This document shows, in pieces, positions 46,599-58,096 of a stretch of 64,000 nucleotides of DNA. The first letter of the stretch is position 1; each line of letters begins with the position of its first letter. The position numbers were made by a program, and so were the translations under genes. The notes beneath the pieces are model-generated. The model saw nothing but the letters and a program-made list of their open reading frames with translations, was not told where the DNA came from and ran no database searches. This DNA comes from Streptococcus ictaluri 707-05 (GTDB lineage: Bacteria; Bacillota; Bacilli; Lactobacillales; Streptococcaceae): assembly GCF_000188015.2 (NCBI RefSeq), contig NZ_AEUX02000006.1, positions 468,261-532,260 of the forward strand, given 5' to 3'.

Positions 46599-47378
46599 TT
46601 AAGCAATTAATCTCCATGTCATGGGTGTCTGGTAGTTGAGACTGCCATGAATGCGATGGTAATTCCACCAGTGCCCATAATCTTTCGTTTTAAGGATTAA
46701 TTCTTCCAGTGACTGAAAGGTTTCTTGATGAATAAATTCAATTTTGAAAGCGCGATAGGTGCTCTCAGCTACCGCATTGTCATAGGGACAGCCTGCTTGG
46801 CTTAGAGAACGATTGATTCCAAAAGCTTCCAACATGTCATCAATCAGCTGATTATCAAACTCCTTCCCACGATCAGAATGGAAGATCTTGACCTTGGTCA
46901 GAGCGTAAGGGATGCTCTGAATCGCTTGTTTAACCAATTCGGCGGTCTTATGCCAACCAACTGACAAACCGATGATTTCACGATTGAAGAGATCAATAAT
47001 CAAGCAAACATAAGCCCAGCTATTACCGACACGAACGTAGGTTAAGTCTGTTACTAAAGCATTTAGAGGCTTTTCTTGATGAAATTGTCTGGCTAAGTGA
47101 TTAGGAATAGCTGCCACATTCTTCCCTTTTGAATGTGGCTTGAAGGCTGCTTTCTGATAAACGGATACTAAGTTGAGTTTGTGCATGATGCGACGAATCC
47201 GACGACGAGACAGCTGGATGCCTTCATTTTCCAAACATTTCTTGATTTTCCTAGCCCCGTATCTGGCCTTACTTTCGAGAAAAATAGCTTTGATATTTTC
47301 TTCAAGTTCCGCTTCAGAGACTGGTTTAACAGCCTTGTAGTAATAGCTAGAACGAGGAATGTTCAACCAACGACACAT
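46599..47378 (-). CDS. IS3-family transposase OrfB (catalytic)
   Basis: OrfB carries the rve integrase core. An HTH_21 region (ENIKAIFLESKARYGARKI) is followed by the DDE triad: Asp in VTDLTYVRVG, Asp in IFHSDRGKEF, and Glu in NAVAESTYRAFK. The visible frame has 259 residues; the active protein is normally an OrfAB fusion made by programmed -1 frameshifting, so the true OrfB region may begin further upstream. The frame looks intact. Confidence 0.88.
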   Translation of the reverse strand: MCRWLNIPRSSYYYKAVKPVSEAELEENIKAIFLESKARYGARKIKKCLENEGIQLSRRRIRRIMHKLNLVSVYQKAAFKPHSKGKNVAAIPNHLARQFHQEKPLNALVTDLTYVRVGNSWAYVCLIIDLFNREIIGLSVGWHKTAELVKQAIQSIPYALTKVKIFHSDRGKEFDNQLIDDMLEAFGINRSLSQAGCPYDNAVAESTYRAFKIEFIHQETFQSLEELILKTKDYGHWWNYHRIHGSLNYQTPMTWRLIA

Positions 47379-47413
47379 GGCTGAAATGCTATATTTGTCT
47401 TTATTAGCAGTGA

Positions 47414-47704
47414 TTACTTCTCTTTTCGTGCCATAATCACCGCCGCTTGCTTTAGGATATCTAACTGCATTTCGAGTTCTTTATTACGCTTTCGGAGTTC
47501 AATCAGTTCACGCTGCTCATCTGTAAGATTATCAATAGTTTTAAAGGAACCAGTTGTTTTAGCCTGACGTACCCACTTATCGAAGGTTGATGGGGTTAAC
47601 TCATATTCTTTGATAAGCTCACTTCGTTTCATCCCTGCATTGTGAAGGTCAACGATTTGTTGCTTAAAGTCATCGGTGAAGTGGCGACGTATTTTTCTAG
47701 ACAT
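47414..47704 (-). CDS. IS3-family transposase OrfA (DNA-binding)
   Basis: This 96-residue protein has an HTH_Tnp_1 domain (RRHFTDDFKQQIVDLHNAGM, then ELTPSTFDKWVRQ) and a C-terminal leucine zipper (LRKRNKELEMQLDILKQA) typical of OrfA. It lies just upstream of orfB. Confidence 0.88.
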   Translation of the reverse strand: MSRKIRRHFTDDFKQQIVDLHNAGMKRSELIKEYELTPSTFDKWVRQAKTTGSFKTIDNLTDEQRELIELRKRNKELEMQLDILKQAAVIMARKEK

Positions 47705-48122
47705 AATATTCTCCTATTTTCTTTAGTGTAGAACACTTTATAAATTCTGTCTAGTTTAGTGTAACCTATTCAGGTTTACTATCAGCGCTAACTGCTGGCA
47801 TTTCAGGAGTCGCTACAGGCTCCGAAGCAACAGAAGCATCCGTAAGGTCTGAATCACTGGTAGCATTCATAGGTTCCATAGTTTTTCCGTATCAACTACA
47901 GTTGTCGGAATACTTGAGCTATCTGTTACCAATTCTGGAGCAGAGTTAGTCACTTCTGCTGCATACACTACTTGACTCTGATTTTGGTTTGATGCGTCTT
48001 CTAAAACTGCTGGAACAGCAACCAAAGCCAATAATGAGGCATAAGTGAAAAATTTCCTATTCAACATAAAAACTCCTTTCGCATCATGCGATTTATTACA
48101 TGCTTATTGTAACAGAAACTTT

Positions 48123-49084
48123 ACCCGTGGTGTTAGTTAATCTCAAAATACAATAAAAAGCCCAAAAGGACTATACTGTAAGTGCCTACACAAACAGGAG
48201 GTTAGTCCAAATGAGCCACTTACAGTATACAGCTAAATCCCATCACTTACAATGGAATATGCGTCAATTATCAAAAATTTGTTCTCAGTTTTATCAAGAT
48301 TATTGTCCGGAAGACTTCAAACACCGTCGCAACGTCTGTCTGTCCAAAGTTTCAGACCAATCTCTTCTAGTTTTACTGCTATTACAAGCTGAACTAGGTA
48401 TTAAATCACAACGTCACTTTTATAGGATTTGTCAGCTATTTCCCTGCGGTACATTACTAGAAAGAAGTCGCTTTAATAGGCGTGCAAGACAGTTGATTTG
48501 GCTGGTTCAAGTGATTCGTCAGGCAATGAACACTCAAATTTCTCCCAATACCATTGTTATTATAGACAGCTTTCCTTTGCCACTTTGTCAATCTATTCGT
48601 AACCACAGGGTCAGACTTTTCAATGGGATAGCTAATATTGGTTACACCGCCTCTAAACATATGTGGTTTTACGGTTTTAAGGTTCACATGCTAGTGACCT
48701 TATCAGGCTACATTCTGAATTATGTTGTCAGCCCAGCCTCTGTTCATGATATTAAGGCAGTTTACGAGTTGCTAGAAAGGTGTGAACAATCCGTCATTTT
48801 AGCAGACTTAGGTTACCTTAACCGTGAGCTGAAAGATGAGTTGAAGCAAAATGGCTATCACCTCTGGACTCCCTTGCGTCAAAATATGGAAGGGGCTAAA
48901 CAGCATAATCATTGGAAACTAATGGCTATGAGACGAACCATTGAGACTAGATTTTCAGAACTTTGTTCCCTTTTTGATATGGAACGAACACTGGATAGGG
49001 GCATGACAGGGCTGCAATTGAGGATTGAACAAATCATACTAGCTTACAATTTGAGATATTTTGAAATTAACTAGCACCATGGGT
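48123..49084 (+). mobile_element. IS982-family insertion sequence, copy 2 (intact, 962 bp)
   Basis: The inverted ends are ACCCGTGGTGTTAGTTAAT on the left and the complement of ACCCATGGTGCTAGTTAAT on the right. It is nearly identical to the copy at 4281-5241 and in the same orientation. No target duplication is seen: the left flank is AAACTTT and the right flank is ATATTTT. It lies 55 bases upstream of the spnA-like start and has probably removed or displaced its promoter. Confidence 0.9.
48211..49074 (+). CDS. IS982-family transposase (intact)
   Basis: The 287-residue transposase starts behind AGGAGG and has no interruption. DDE-type elements are visible: Asp in IVIIDSFPLPLC, Asp in VILADLGYLN, and Glu in RRTIETRFSELCSLF. 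It has a basic N-terminal domain. This copy could mobilise the degenerate one, which keeps similar ends. Confidence 0.9.
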   Translation: MSHLQYTAKSHHLQWNMRQLSKICSQFYQDYCPEDFKHRRNVCLSKVSDQSLLVLLLLQAELGIKSQRHFYRICQLFPCGTLLERSRFNRRARQLIWLVQVIRQAMNTQISPNTIVIIDSFPLPLCQSIRNHRVRLFNGIANIGYTASKHMWFYGFKVHMLVTLSGYILNYVVSPASVHDIKAVYELLERCEQSVILADLGYLNRELKDELKQNGYHLWTPLRQNMEGAKQHNHWKLMAMRRTIETRFSELCSLFDMERTLDRGMTGLQLRIEQIILAYNLRYFEIN

Positions 49085-49216
49085 ATATTTTAAATTTTTT
49101 ATCGTCTGACACGACATTTCTCACTATATTATTTCACTAAGATAGAGCTCTAGTCAAGTCTAGAAAGTATTTTTTATTGACTTGTCTCTTTAATAACTGA
49201 CGACTGTAAAAACAAA

Positions 49217-49247
49217 AAAACATTCTAGGATAACTTTCTAGAATGTT
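49217..49247 (-). terminator. Intrinsic terminator of eno
   Basis: On the minus strand ACATTCTAG pairs with CTAGAATGT around a short loop and is followed by a run of seven T. It lies about 40 bases past the eno stop. Confidence 0.8.
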
Positions 49248-49286
49248 TTAGAATCAATATTTCTTGACCTTTAATGAATAATCAGA

Positions 49287-50624
<1,338 letters not shown>

Positions 50625-50634
50625 TTACATGTTA

Positions 50635-50663
50635 ATAATACCACAAACTAATGGTTTAGGCAA
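50635..50663 (-). promoter_or_regulatory. Predicted promoter of eno
   Basis: On the minus strand, -35 TTGCCT (50658-50663), a 17-base spacer and extended -10 TGGTATTAT (-10 at 50635-50640) lie 41 bases before the start. Confidence 0.65.
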
Positions 50664-50688
50664 ATTAAAAAGCAATTTTATGAAAGGG

Positions 50689-50702
50689 ACAAAGCGCTTT
50701 CA
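50689..50702 (-). promoter_or_regulatory. CcpA-binding (cre) site candidate upstream of eno
   Basis: TGAAAGCGCTTTGT on the minus strand matches the cre pattern (TGNAANCG core with partial dyad symmetry). It lies about 25 bases upstream of the -35 box, a position that suits activation by CcpA rather than blocking. Confidence 0.6.
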
Positions 50703-50812
50703 AGAGATTTTTTCTTTCTTTTCGTTTATTTGCTGAAAACTTTCAAACAGCTGACTGTTGGTCTTTTTTTAAACAAACAGGTATAATGAGAATACAAGGA
50801 AGGGAGATTAAT

Positions 50813-51268
50813 ATGGAAAACTTAGATGAGAAATTACTACAAGCTGCCTTAGGAGAAAAGCGTTTTAGTCCCGATCAACAACGTCATTACTTAGGCACTT
50901 TTTCAGAAAGAATGGTTTTATCTGTACTATTAGAAGATGGCAGCAAATCACAAGTAATGGATTATATCAGCAATCAAATCGCAAGCCTAAAAGACATCTA
51001 CGACTCCCTAGCCGTTAAAATCGCTTCCCACTTAGATTCACAAGCCCAAATGTTCTACATGAAGCTTGCCAAAGAACATGGACTTTTGGCAACCATTGTA
51101 GAAGAAAAAGCTAGCACATCTCCTTTTGCTTTAATCATTCATAGCAATCACGCTGTTGACCGAGAAGAAACAGATGTCTCTACACTACTAAAAAATATGG
51201 ACACCCTTAAAGACCCCCATGAAAACGCTCGCCAAAACTCATCTTTTTGGAGCAAATTATTTAAATAA
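50813..51268 (+). CDS. DUF1694 family protein (YueI-like)
   Basis: The start at 50813 (MENLDEKLLQAALGEKRF) follows GGAAGGGAGA and gives 151 residues; a start nine codons upstream has no ribosome binding site. The DUF1694 pattern is clear: QRHYLGTFSERMVLSVL near the N-terminus and AKEHGLLATIVEE, then FALIIHSNHAVDREE. The fold is related to the L7Ae/eIF-associated type, and the function is unknown. It diverges from eno and converges on serB. Confidence 0.85.
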   Translation: MENLDEKLLQAALGEKRFSPDQQRHYLGTFSERMVLSVLLEDGSKSQVMDYISNQIASLKDIYDSLAVKIASHLDSQAQMFYMKLAKEHGLLATIVEEKASTSPFALIIHSNHAVDREETDVSTLLKNMDTLKDPHENARQNSSFWSKLFK

Positions 51269-51287
51269 TAGCTTGTTTAACCTTCAG

Positions 51288-51932
51288 CTAAAAACCTTGT
51301 GATGCCATAATGCTAATTAATTGATAGAGATCCTGATGCTTTATTTGGTGCAAGACCTCTTTTTGTACCACTTCTTTTGCACAAAAGCCAACACCCAAGC
51401 CAGCACCTTTTAGCATAAGAAGGTCATTAGCGCCATCTCCAATAGCAATCGTTCTTGATAAGTCAATTTCATGTCTATTTGCCCATTTTTTTAGAGTAGC
51501 TAGCTTTTCTTGAGCATCAATAATATCACCAATTAATCGTCCTGTTAGCATGCCATTTTCAACCTCTAGATGATTGGCTCGAACAAGTTCAATTGACAAG
51601 TCCTGGGCAAGGGAATCAACAAGTTCATGAAAGCCTCCTGATATGACACCGATCTGATAACCTTCAGATTTTAGTTTATTTATGAGTTTTCTAGCTCCTC
51701 TATTTAAATGGATACCTTTCTTGATTGACTCAATTTCTTCTATAGGTAAGCCTTTTAATAAAGCTACCCGCTCTTTTAAAGAAGCTCTAAAATCAATTCG
51801 ACCAGACATGGCAGCTTCCGTAATCTCTTTCATTTTTGAGGAAGCTCCTACTTTTTCACCCAAAAAGTCTATAACTTCTTCTTTAATTAAAGTAGAGTCA
51901 ACATCAATAACGACAAGTCCTTTAAACATCAC
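51288..51932 (-). CDS. serB: Phosphoserine phosphatase SerB
   Basis: SerB removes phosphate from phosphoserine, the last step of serine synthesis. The 214 residues are a HAD hydrolase: motif I VVIDVDSTLIKEE with the nucleophile Asp, motif II Ser in GVISGGFHELV, and motif IV AIGDGANDLLMLKGAGLG. The start may be GTG 51932 or ATG 51929; both lie behind TAGGAG. Confidence 0.93.
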   Translation of the reverse strand: MMFKGLVVIDVDSTLIKEEVIDFLGEKVGASSKMKEITEAAMSGRIDFRASLKERVALLKGLPIEEIESIKKGIHLNRGARKLINKLKSEGYQIGVISGGFHELVDSLAQDLSIELVRANHLEVENGMLTGRLIGDIIDAQEKLATLKKWANRHEIDLSRTIAIGDGANDLLMLKGAGLGVGFCAKEVVQKEVLHQIKHQDLYQLISIMASQGF

Positions 51933-51967
51933 TTTACTCCTACCAGTTTGAATAAGTATTATAAAAT

Positions 51968-52000
51968 AAAAAAGTTTGAGTTAATAGCTCAAACTTTTTT
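51968..52000 (-). terminator. Intrinsic terminator of ezrA
   Basis: AAAAAAGTTTGAG and CTCAAACTTTTTTT form a stem with T-runs on both strands, immediately past the ezrA stop. Confidence 0.8.
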
Positions 52001-53724
52001 TAAAAACGAATGCGTTCACGTGTTTTTTCGTAAGAATTAACAAATCGATCTGTCACACCAGGTTCAACAGTTTCCAAAGCATATGAGATTTCATCAAAAG
52101 ATGCTTGATAATCATTATCCACTTCAAATAATCTCAAGGCATGTTCAAAGCTATTTTGAACAGCAGCTTCAAATGAACGGTATCGGTTTGAATACTGTAA
52201 TAACTGCTCTGTTAAAGTAGCATTTTGCACCACTTGATAAGTTAATTCTTCTAAATTGGCAATAGCTGCTGTAGCAACCTCAGACAAACGAGAAACAGCC
52301 TCAATATTAATACGACCACGACTCAATTCATCCATTAAAGCTTCCAACTGAGAGCTTGTCGTAAAGAAAGCACTGAGAAAATCTTGAGGAATTCCTGGAA
52401 GATTTCTTTTTTCCATATAACGCTTAATCATATGAAGCTGAGTGACATAAATTTCCAAGTTCTGACGAGCATGTGACTCAATTTTCTCGATATCTTTAAC
52501 TGCCTCAAAGACTTCAATCTGACCTGCTTCAACAGAAGCCAGAGTTTTAAGGCTACGCTCAAAAATCACTTGCAAATCAGAAAATGGCTTTTCTTGATTT
52601 TTAAACGTTTGAGCAATTTCCAAAACATTCTCTTCAATATCATTAATATCTTTGTCAAAAGCTTTAACATTCAAGCCTTCGTTTTCACTCAAGACATATT
52701 TATGAGATAAACGAGAAATTTCAGATTTAAGTTGTTGATTATTGCGTTTAGCATGAGCTAGGTATTGTGGCAAGATTTTGCTATTTTTAGAAGCTTCCTT
52801 AAAAGCTGCAATTTCACGTTCAAAAACTTCATATAATGAATCAATGCGTTCTTGAATGTGAGTATTTTCTTCCCTAGCGCGGTCTAAATCTAAGGTTACT
52901 AACTCAGAAGAGTTTGCTCGGATAGACTCACGAATTTCTTGAAAACGTGCTTCAATATTCTTTTCAGGGAAGTGATAGTTTTCTTCCAATAGACGACGAT
53001 AACCAGATTCTAAATCATCCAACTGATCAGGGAAATCATCTTCTAACTTAGCCACAATGGCTGGTATCTGTTCTGTGATTTGTCCTAATGCAATTGTGTG
53101 TTCTTCTGCTTTATCTAGAACTTCTGAAGCTTCAATAGGATCCCCAGATGAATTCAGTGCGACGAATTGTGAAAATTCAGTTTCGATATTTTTCATCTGT
53201 TTGTCGATTTCAGCCCTGGTAGAACCAAAATTATCTTCATTTTCTGAAATCGAATCTTGCAACTTCTCGTACAAATCCAAAGCATGTGTCACACGTGCAC
53301 TATTTTTTTCTTCTTGTTCTTTAAGAATACTCAAAGCTTCACGAATCGCAGTAATATCTTCTTCAACTAGATTTAACTGACTTTCAACACTATTAATTTC
53401 ATGTTTAGCACGGATAAAATTAAAGGTGTCGTTTAAATTTTCAGCTTCAAAGATATAGTTTTCAATATCAGCAAAAGAATTTAAGGTTAAATCAACCCAC
53501 TTTTGATTCCACTCACGAAAGGATGTCTGACTTTGACCAATCAAATGAAGTCCTTTAACTTCTTCGATTTCATCGTTAACCGGTAGGGCAAATAAAGCTT
53601 GTTTTCTTTCCTCTAGACTGGTAATTAACGAATCATTACGCTTACGTATAATAACACCTACTAGATAGGCGATAATCACTAGTAGGACTATAGCCACAAT
53701 CAGCAAGATAATTCCGCTTGACAT
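52000..53724 (-). CDS. ezrA: Septation ring formation regulator EzrA
   Basis: EzrA binds FtsZ at the membrane and controls Z-ring number and cell wall synthesis at midcell. The start at 53724 ([20 protein letters not shown]) follows AAGGAG and gives 574 residues, the family length. One N-terminal transmembrane helix (residues 3-25) is followed by spectrin-like coiled-coil repeats over the rest of the protein. It lies between gyrB and serB, as in related streptococci. Confidence 0.95.
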   Translation of the reverse strand: MSSGIILLIVAIVLLVIIAYLVGVIIRKRNDSLITSLEERKQALFALPVNDEIEEVKGLHLIGQSQTSFREWNQKWVDLTLNSFADIENYIFEAENLNDTFNFIRAKHEINSVESQLNLVEEDITAIREALSILKEQEEKNSARVTHALDLYEKLQDSISENEDNFGSTRAEIDKQMKNIETEFSQFVALNSSGDPIEASEVLDKAEEHTIALGQITEQIPAIVAKLEDDFPDQLDDLESGYRRLLEENYHFPEKNIEARFQEIRESIRANSSELVTLDLDRAREENTHIQERIDSLYEVFEREIAAFKEASKNSKILPQYLAHAKRNNQQLKSEISRLSHKYVLSENEGLNVKAFDKDINDIEENVLEIAQTFKNQEKPFSDLQVIFERSLKTLASVEAGQIEVFEAVKDIEKIESHARQNLEIYVTQLHMIKRYMEKRNLPGIPQDFLSAFFTTSSQLEALMDELSRGRINIEAVSRLSEVATAAIANLEELTYQVVQNATLTEQLLQYSNRYRSFEAAVQNSFEHALRLFEVDNDYQASFDEISYALETVEPGVTDRFVNSYEKTRERIRF

Positions 53725-53873
53725 CTTAATCTCCTTATTATTCAATACGATTTTCGACTACTGCTTCATTCAAAACTGTCAGTCAGTCATCGCCTTTTAT
53801 TAAATTTTATCAAAAATACACTATAACGTTACGATTATAACATACTTCTAGATGCTTTTCAAAACATATTTCG

Positions 53874-55826
53874 TTATATGTCAAGCGTACTATAGACCGC
53901 ATTTTCTTCAATAAACTCACGTCTTGGCTCAACCTTATCACCCATCAACATGTCAAATACTCTATCTGCTTCAGCAGCATCATCCACTGTGACACGAGCC
54001 ATTAAACGGTTATCTGGATCCATGGTTGTTTCCCAAAGTTGATGGTCATCCATTTCTCCCAAACCTTTATAACGTTGGACTGATGGTTTTGAGCGTCCTT
54101 GACTATATTTAGCTAATGCTGCTTTCAATTGATCTTCTTGCTCAACACCAGGTTGAATGTATTCTTTGATTTCGCTACCGACTTTAACCCCATAAATAGG
54201 TGGTTGTGCAATATAAACATAACCGGCCTCTAGAACAGGTCTCATAAAGCGGTAAATCAGAGTCAGAAGCAAGGTTCTAATATGAGCACCATCCACATCG
54301 GCATCGGTCATAATAACTAATTTTTGATAACGTGCTTTAGAAACATCAAATTCAGCTCCAAAGCCAGTTCCCATAGCAGTAAAAAGACTTCTAATTTCTT
54401 CATTAGCTAAAATCTTATCCATGGTTGCTTTTTCAACGTTTAGGATTTTTCCTCGAATAGGTAAAATCGCTTGAAACTCACGGTTACGTCCAGATTTAGC
54501 TGATCCACCGGCAGAATCTCCCTCAACGATGAAAAGTTCATTTTGACTCGCATCATTTGATGAACAGTCTGCTAATTTTCCAGGTAAGTTTGAAATTTCA
54601 AGACCTGATTTTTTACGTGTTACCTCGCGTGCTCTTTTCGCCGCAATTCTGGCTTTAGAAGCTAAAATTCCTTTTTCAACAATTTTACGAGCAACTTGTG
54701 GATTCTCCATCAAGAAGCGATGAAAGGCATCACTAAACAAGCGATTTGTAATCTTAACCACTTCTGAGTTGCCCAATTTTGTTTTGGTTTGACCTTCAAA
54801 TTGAGGATTTGGATGCTTAACAGAAATTACCGCAGTCAAGCCTTCACGAACGTCTTCTCCGGTAAGATTATCTTCGTTTTCTTTTAAAATCTTATTTTTC
54901 TTAGCATAATCATTAATCACACGCGTAAGAGCAGTACGGAAACCTTGCTCGTGGGTTCCGCCTTCATGGGTGTGAATGTTATTGGCAAAACTCATGACTG
55001 TTTCTTGATAGCTAGTTGTGTATTGCATGGCTACTTCAACTGCAATACCTTCTAATTCACCATCTGTATAAATTGGTGTTTCAAAGATAACATCTTTTTT
55101 ATCATTTAAAAATTCAACATAAGAACCAATCCCACCTTCATAATGGAAATGTTCTTCTTTTTCGCTACCAGAGCGCTTATCTGTAATTGAAATTTTTAAA
55201 CCACGATTTAAGAAGGCTAACTCTTGAATACGCTTAGCTAGAACACTGTAATCAAAATCAGTCGTTTCTGTAAAAATTTCTGGATCTGGAGTAAAATGAA
55301 CAGTTGTTCCTGTCACATCAGTGCTTCCAATGATAGCCAAATCATCCACTACAACACCGCGCTTAAACTCTTGGTAATGAATTTGCCCATTTTTATAAAC
55401 ACGCACATCTAGCTGTGTTGATAAAGCATTAACAACAGATGAACCAACCCCATGAAGGCCACCTGATACTTTATAGCCGCCACCTCCAAATTTACCCCCT
55501 GCGTGTAAGACTGTAAAAACCGTTTCCACGGCAGGACGGCCTGTTTTAGCTTGAATATCAACAGGGATTCCACGGCCATCATCAATAACAGTAATGGAAT
55601 TATCTTCCTCAATAAAGACTTGGATATGACTAGCAAAACCAGCTAGGGCTTCATCGATAGAGTTGTCTACAATCTCCCAAACTAAGTGATGTAAGCCTTC
55701 TTTCGCGGTTGATCCAATATACATACCGGGACGCATACGTACAGCTTCTAATCCCTCAAGAACTTGAATTTGACTAGCGTCATATTCCTTTGCTTTATCT
55801 ACTGCATTTTTCTTTTCTTCAATCAT
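53874..55826 (-). CDS. gyrB: DNA gyrase subunit B
   Basis: GyrB is the ATPase and TOPRIM subunit of gyrase, which puts negative supercoils into DNA. The 650 residues have the GHKL ATPase motifs ([38 protein letters not shown]), the [24 protein letters not shown] region, and the PLRGK-like [11 protein letters not shown] quinolone-associated region. It starts directly after the HAD gene stop. Confidence 0.97.
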   Translation of the reverse strand: MIEEKKNAVDKAKEYDASQIQVLEGLEAVRMRPGMYIGSTAKEGLHHLVWEIVDNSIDEALAGFASHIQVFIEEDNSITVIDDGRGIPVDIQAKTGRPAVETVFTVLHAGGKFGGGGYKVSGGLHGVGSSVVNALSTQLDVRVYKNGQIHYQEFKRGVVVDDLAIIGSTDVTGTTVHFTPDPEIFTETTDFDYSVLAKRIQELAFLNRGLKISITDKRSGSEKEEHFHYEGGIGSYVEFLNDKKDVIFETPIYTDGELEGIAVEVAMQYTTSYQETVMSFANNIHTHEGGTHEQGFRTALTRVINDYAKKNKILKENEDNLTGEDVREGLTAVISVKHPNPQFEGQTKTKLGNSEVVKITNRLFSDAFHRFLMENPQVARKIVEKGILASKARIAAKRAREVTRKKSGLEISNLPGKLADCSSNDASQNELFIVEGDSAGGSAKSGRNREFQAILPIRGKILNVEKATMDKILANEEIRSLFTAMGTGFGAEFDVSKARYQKLVIMTDADVDGAHIRTLLLTLIYRFMRPVLEAGYVYIAQPPIYGVKVGSEIKEYIQPGVEQEDQLKAALAKYSQGRSKPSVQRYKGLGEMDDHQLWETTMDPDNRLMARVTVDDAAEADRVFDMLMGDKVEPRREFIEENAVYSTLDI

Positions 55827-56387
55827 CTAATTTACTATCTCCAATAGGGATTTGCTACCATCAACAAGCAAGGTATCAAATCCTGCTGCTTGTCCTGCTT
55901 GTCTATCGATATCCCGGTCACCGATAACTAAGCCACTACTAATATCATATTTGTTTTTTAAGTAAAGCAAGCTCTCAGGGTTTGGTTTACGTGCAAAACC
56001 ATTAGAAGCCGTAATCACCTCACAAAAATAAGTCAGAAGCTCTGCTTGACTTAAGAGACTGATGACTTGCTGATCTCGATGAGATACCAAAAAATTACGA
56101 GAGCCTGATGCGGTAATCTTTTCCAAAATCTCTTTTGCACCACGACTCCAAATTGGTTCTTCTAATTTTTTAGCCTCATTTTGCTTGTAATAGTGTAAAA
56201 ACTGAGGCTCATTTGGTGCAAAATTTGCTATAGCAAAAGCTGTTGACCGTTTTAAACTTTGATAAACCGCATCATGATCTCCAGAGAGATTAAAAATAGC
56301 TAATGTTTCAACAAAGGCTTGGGTCGAGATCTCATAATTATCAAGTAAGGTCCCACCTAAATCCCAAATATAATCGTAATAATTCAT
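55827..56387 (-). CDS. HAD-superfamily hydrolase (subfamily IA)
   Basis: The 186 residues are a HAD-IA phosphatase: motif I YIWDLGGTLLDN (the second Asp of the usual DxDGT is Gly here, as often in this streptococcal group), motif II Ser in NFLVSHRD, motif III Lys in FARKPNPESL, and motif IV GDRDIDRQAG. The helical cap is small. The substrate is unknown; it is conserved next to gyrB and may be a phosphoglycolate-like phosphatase. Confidence 0.87.
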   Translation of the reverse strand: MNYYDYIWDLGGTLLDNYEISTQAFVETLAIFNLSGDHDAVYQSLKRSTAFAIANFAPNEPQFLHYYKQNEAKKLEEPIWSRGAKEILEKITASGSRNFLVSHRDQQVISLLSQAELLTYFCEVITASNGFARKPNPESLLYLKNKYDISSGLVIGDRDIDRQAGQAAGFDTLLVDGSKSLLEIVN

Positions 56388-56520
56388 ACCCTTTATTATA
56401 TCATATTTTCCCTATTCTTTACAGTTTTTTAGGTAAAATAAAAAGGCAAATTAGCTAACCAAGTGCTACCTTGATTCACCATTTACCTTCTTATTTTTTT
56501 AAAGCAATTCAATTCTCATT

Positions 56521-57694
56521 TTAGGATTTACGACTCAAATAGTGTTGGTAATGCATTGATAAAATCAGTCCCACACCAATCATATTAGATATCAATGATG
56601 AACCACCTTGAGAAATAAAAGGAAGAGGGATACCCGTTAGAGGCAAGAGTCCAAGCGCTGCACCAATATTTTCAAAAACATGGAAGAGAATCATCATAAT
56701 GAAACCTGTAGAAATATAGGTGTAAAATAAATTATTGGATTCAAAAGTCACCTTAATCATGCGATAAATTAACAAAAGATACAATGCCAAAACTATGGCA
56801 GAACCTATAAAACCTGTATTTTCAGCAATAACTGTAAAAATCATATCACTTTCTCTTACCGGAACAGGCAAGTCTATCATATTAAAGCCTTTTCCAAAAA
56901 AGCCTCCACTCCCAATTGAAATCATACTTTGAGTTTGTTGGTATGCGATTGTCTCAGAAAAGTCAAAGGGGGTTAGCCAGGCCGAAATGCGATTTAACTG
57001 ATAAGTGTTGACTCCCCATTTTAAAAGTAATTCTTTCTTCTGGAATCAAAAAGACTAACAAGAGAATGCCTACCAAAAGAAGAAAAAACAGGAGAATTGG
57101 TAGAATAATCCACCATGAAATGCCTGAAATTAAAACCATCCCTGCCAAGATAGCCACAAACACAAGAGCTGTTCCAAAGTCTTTTTGCAAAGCTAACAAA
57201 ATCATAACCGGTAGGCTTAATAAAAGATAAAGTCCCAGTAATTTCCAATCGTCTTTAAATTGTGTTCGTTCTTTTTTTCGCTGAAACCAAACCGTTAGCC
57301 GAGCCATAGCTAAGATATAAGCAATTTTCATAAATTCTGAAGGCTGAAAAAGGGTCATTGACCCAACAGTAATCCAATTTTTTGATCCTGTTGCAGCATA
57401 TAGCTGAGGACTGTAAAAGATTAAAGGCAGAACCATCAAAGCAAGTCCCAATATATAAAAGAAAGGTGTCAAGGTCCATAAAAATCGCTTGTTAAATAGC
57501 ATCAAAAGAAAGGCAAACAGAATTCCGACCAATATCCAAATGACTTGTTGAAATATTACTGGGACCACATTTTGTGAAAAATCATGGCTAACAGCGACAA
57601 AAATAGACAATAGTCCAATCAGTAACAAGAAAGAAACCGGTAAGATGATGGCATAATCAATACTTCCTTTAGCTGATTTGTTTTGACCGAGCAT
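56521..57694 (-). pseudogene. rodA: Cell-shape SEDS glycosyltransferase RodA, frameshifted
   Basis: RodA is a SEDS peptidoglycan polymerase that drives peripheral wall growth with PBP2b-type partners. The start at 57694 (MLGQNKSAKGSIDYA) follows GAAGG. The first frame gives seven or eight membrane helices up to LLVFLIPEE and then goes out of frame near 57031-57040 (coding strand GAAGAAAGAATTA). Removing one A there restores IPEEELLLKWGVNTYQLNR and an uninterrupted frame to 56521, about 390 residues. The second part holds the SEDS signature (FIFTV-like DMIFTVIAENTGFIGS and GIPLPFISQGGSSL). RodA is essential in some ovococci, so this is either a real loss or a one-base sequence error. Confidence 0.88.
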
Positions 57695-57800
57695 GTTTAC
57701 CTTCTTTCTAGTAAATTTCTTAGGGTAAGTCCGCCTAAAATGAAAAAAGAGCCTTTCTGGCTTTTTCAGTTGACCATAATGACCCCTGCCGGAATCTACT

Positions 57801-57830
57801 ACTATTGTACACAATAGTTCACAATAGTTC
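57801..57830. repeat. Palindrome plus tandem repeat at the prophage-chromosome boundary (possible att region)
   Basis: ACTATTGT (57801-57808) and ACAATAGT (57811-57818) form a palindrome. ACAATAGTTC is repeated in tandem (57811-57820, 57821-57830). It lies upstream of rodA and outside paratox, where an attachment site is expected. Without the other prophage end the core cannot be fixed. Confidence 0.4.
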
Positions 57831-57916
57831 AAGTGTTGATTTAAAAGGTAATTATTATAGTAAAAAGTTTAAAATAGTTTCATTTTTAATCCGTTTTGCC
57901 CCTTTTTTGCACCCTT

Positions 57917-58096
57917 TCACCTCAATTCCATCAGCACTGCTTCTGCTATTTCTTCAGTCAAAATTTCCCACGGTCTCACAGGCTCACCAGCCAACACATA
58001 ATCAAAAATCTGTCTGTTCTTGCGCACAATCGCTACTGTATCACCTACGATATATCCGTCATCAATAGCTTGCTTAAATTCGTCGTATGTTAGCAT
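57917..58096 (-). CDS. prx: Paratox (Prx), prophage inhibitor of competence regulator ComR
   Basis: From ATG 58096, behind GGAGGG, the minus strand encodes 59 residues beginning MLTYDEFKQAIDDGYIVGD and ending in a acidic helix. This matches paratox, a small protein encoded beside toxin genes in streptococcal prophages. In S. pyogenes, Prx binds the DNA-binding domain of ComR and blocks natural competence. The acidic surface and the Phe31-Asp32 pair implicated in ComR contact are present. The gene converges with the phage boundary and diverges from the DNase gene. The frame is complete. Confidence 0.92.
   Translation of the reverse strand: MLTYDEFKQAIDDGYIVGDTVAIVRKNRQIFDYVLAGEPVRPWEILTEEIAEAVLMELR

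Larger units (their letters stand above)
46570..47753 (-). mobile_element. IS3-family (IS150 group) insertion sequence, approximate limits
   Basis: Inverted-repeat-like ends share ATTTATAAAGTG: TGTACAACATTTATAAAGTG at 46570-46589 and, on the other strand, TAGACAGAATTTATAAAGTG ending at 47753. The exact outer limits and target duplication are not clear. It has orfA and orfB in the usual overlapping arrangement and lies in the same orientation as spnA, splitting the N-terminal region. Confidence 0.75.

Noticed and set aside
57031..57040. Programmed frameshifting in rodA
   Set aside because: The site GAAGAAAGAATTA has no classic slippery heptamer and no evident stimulatory structure, and RodA proteins are not known to use frameshifting.
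57805..58093. Two plus-strand reading frames between rodA and the DNase gene
   Set aside because: They are antisense to paratox and have no ribosome binding site or recognisable family.
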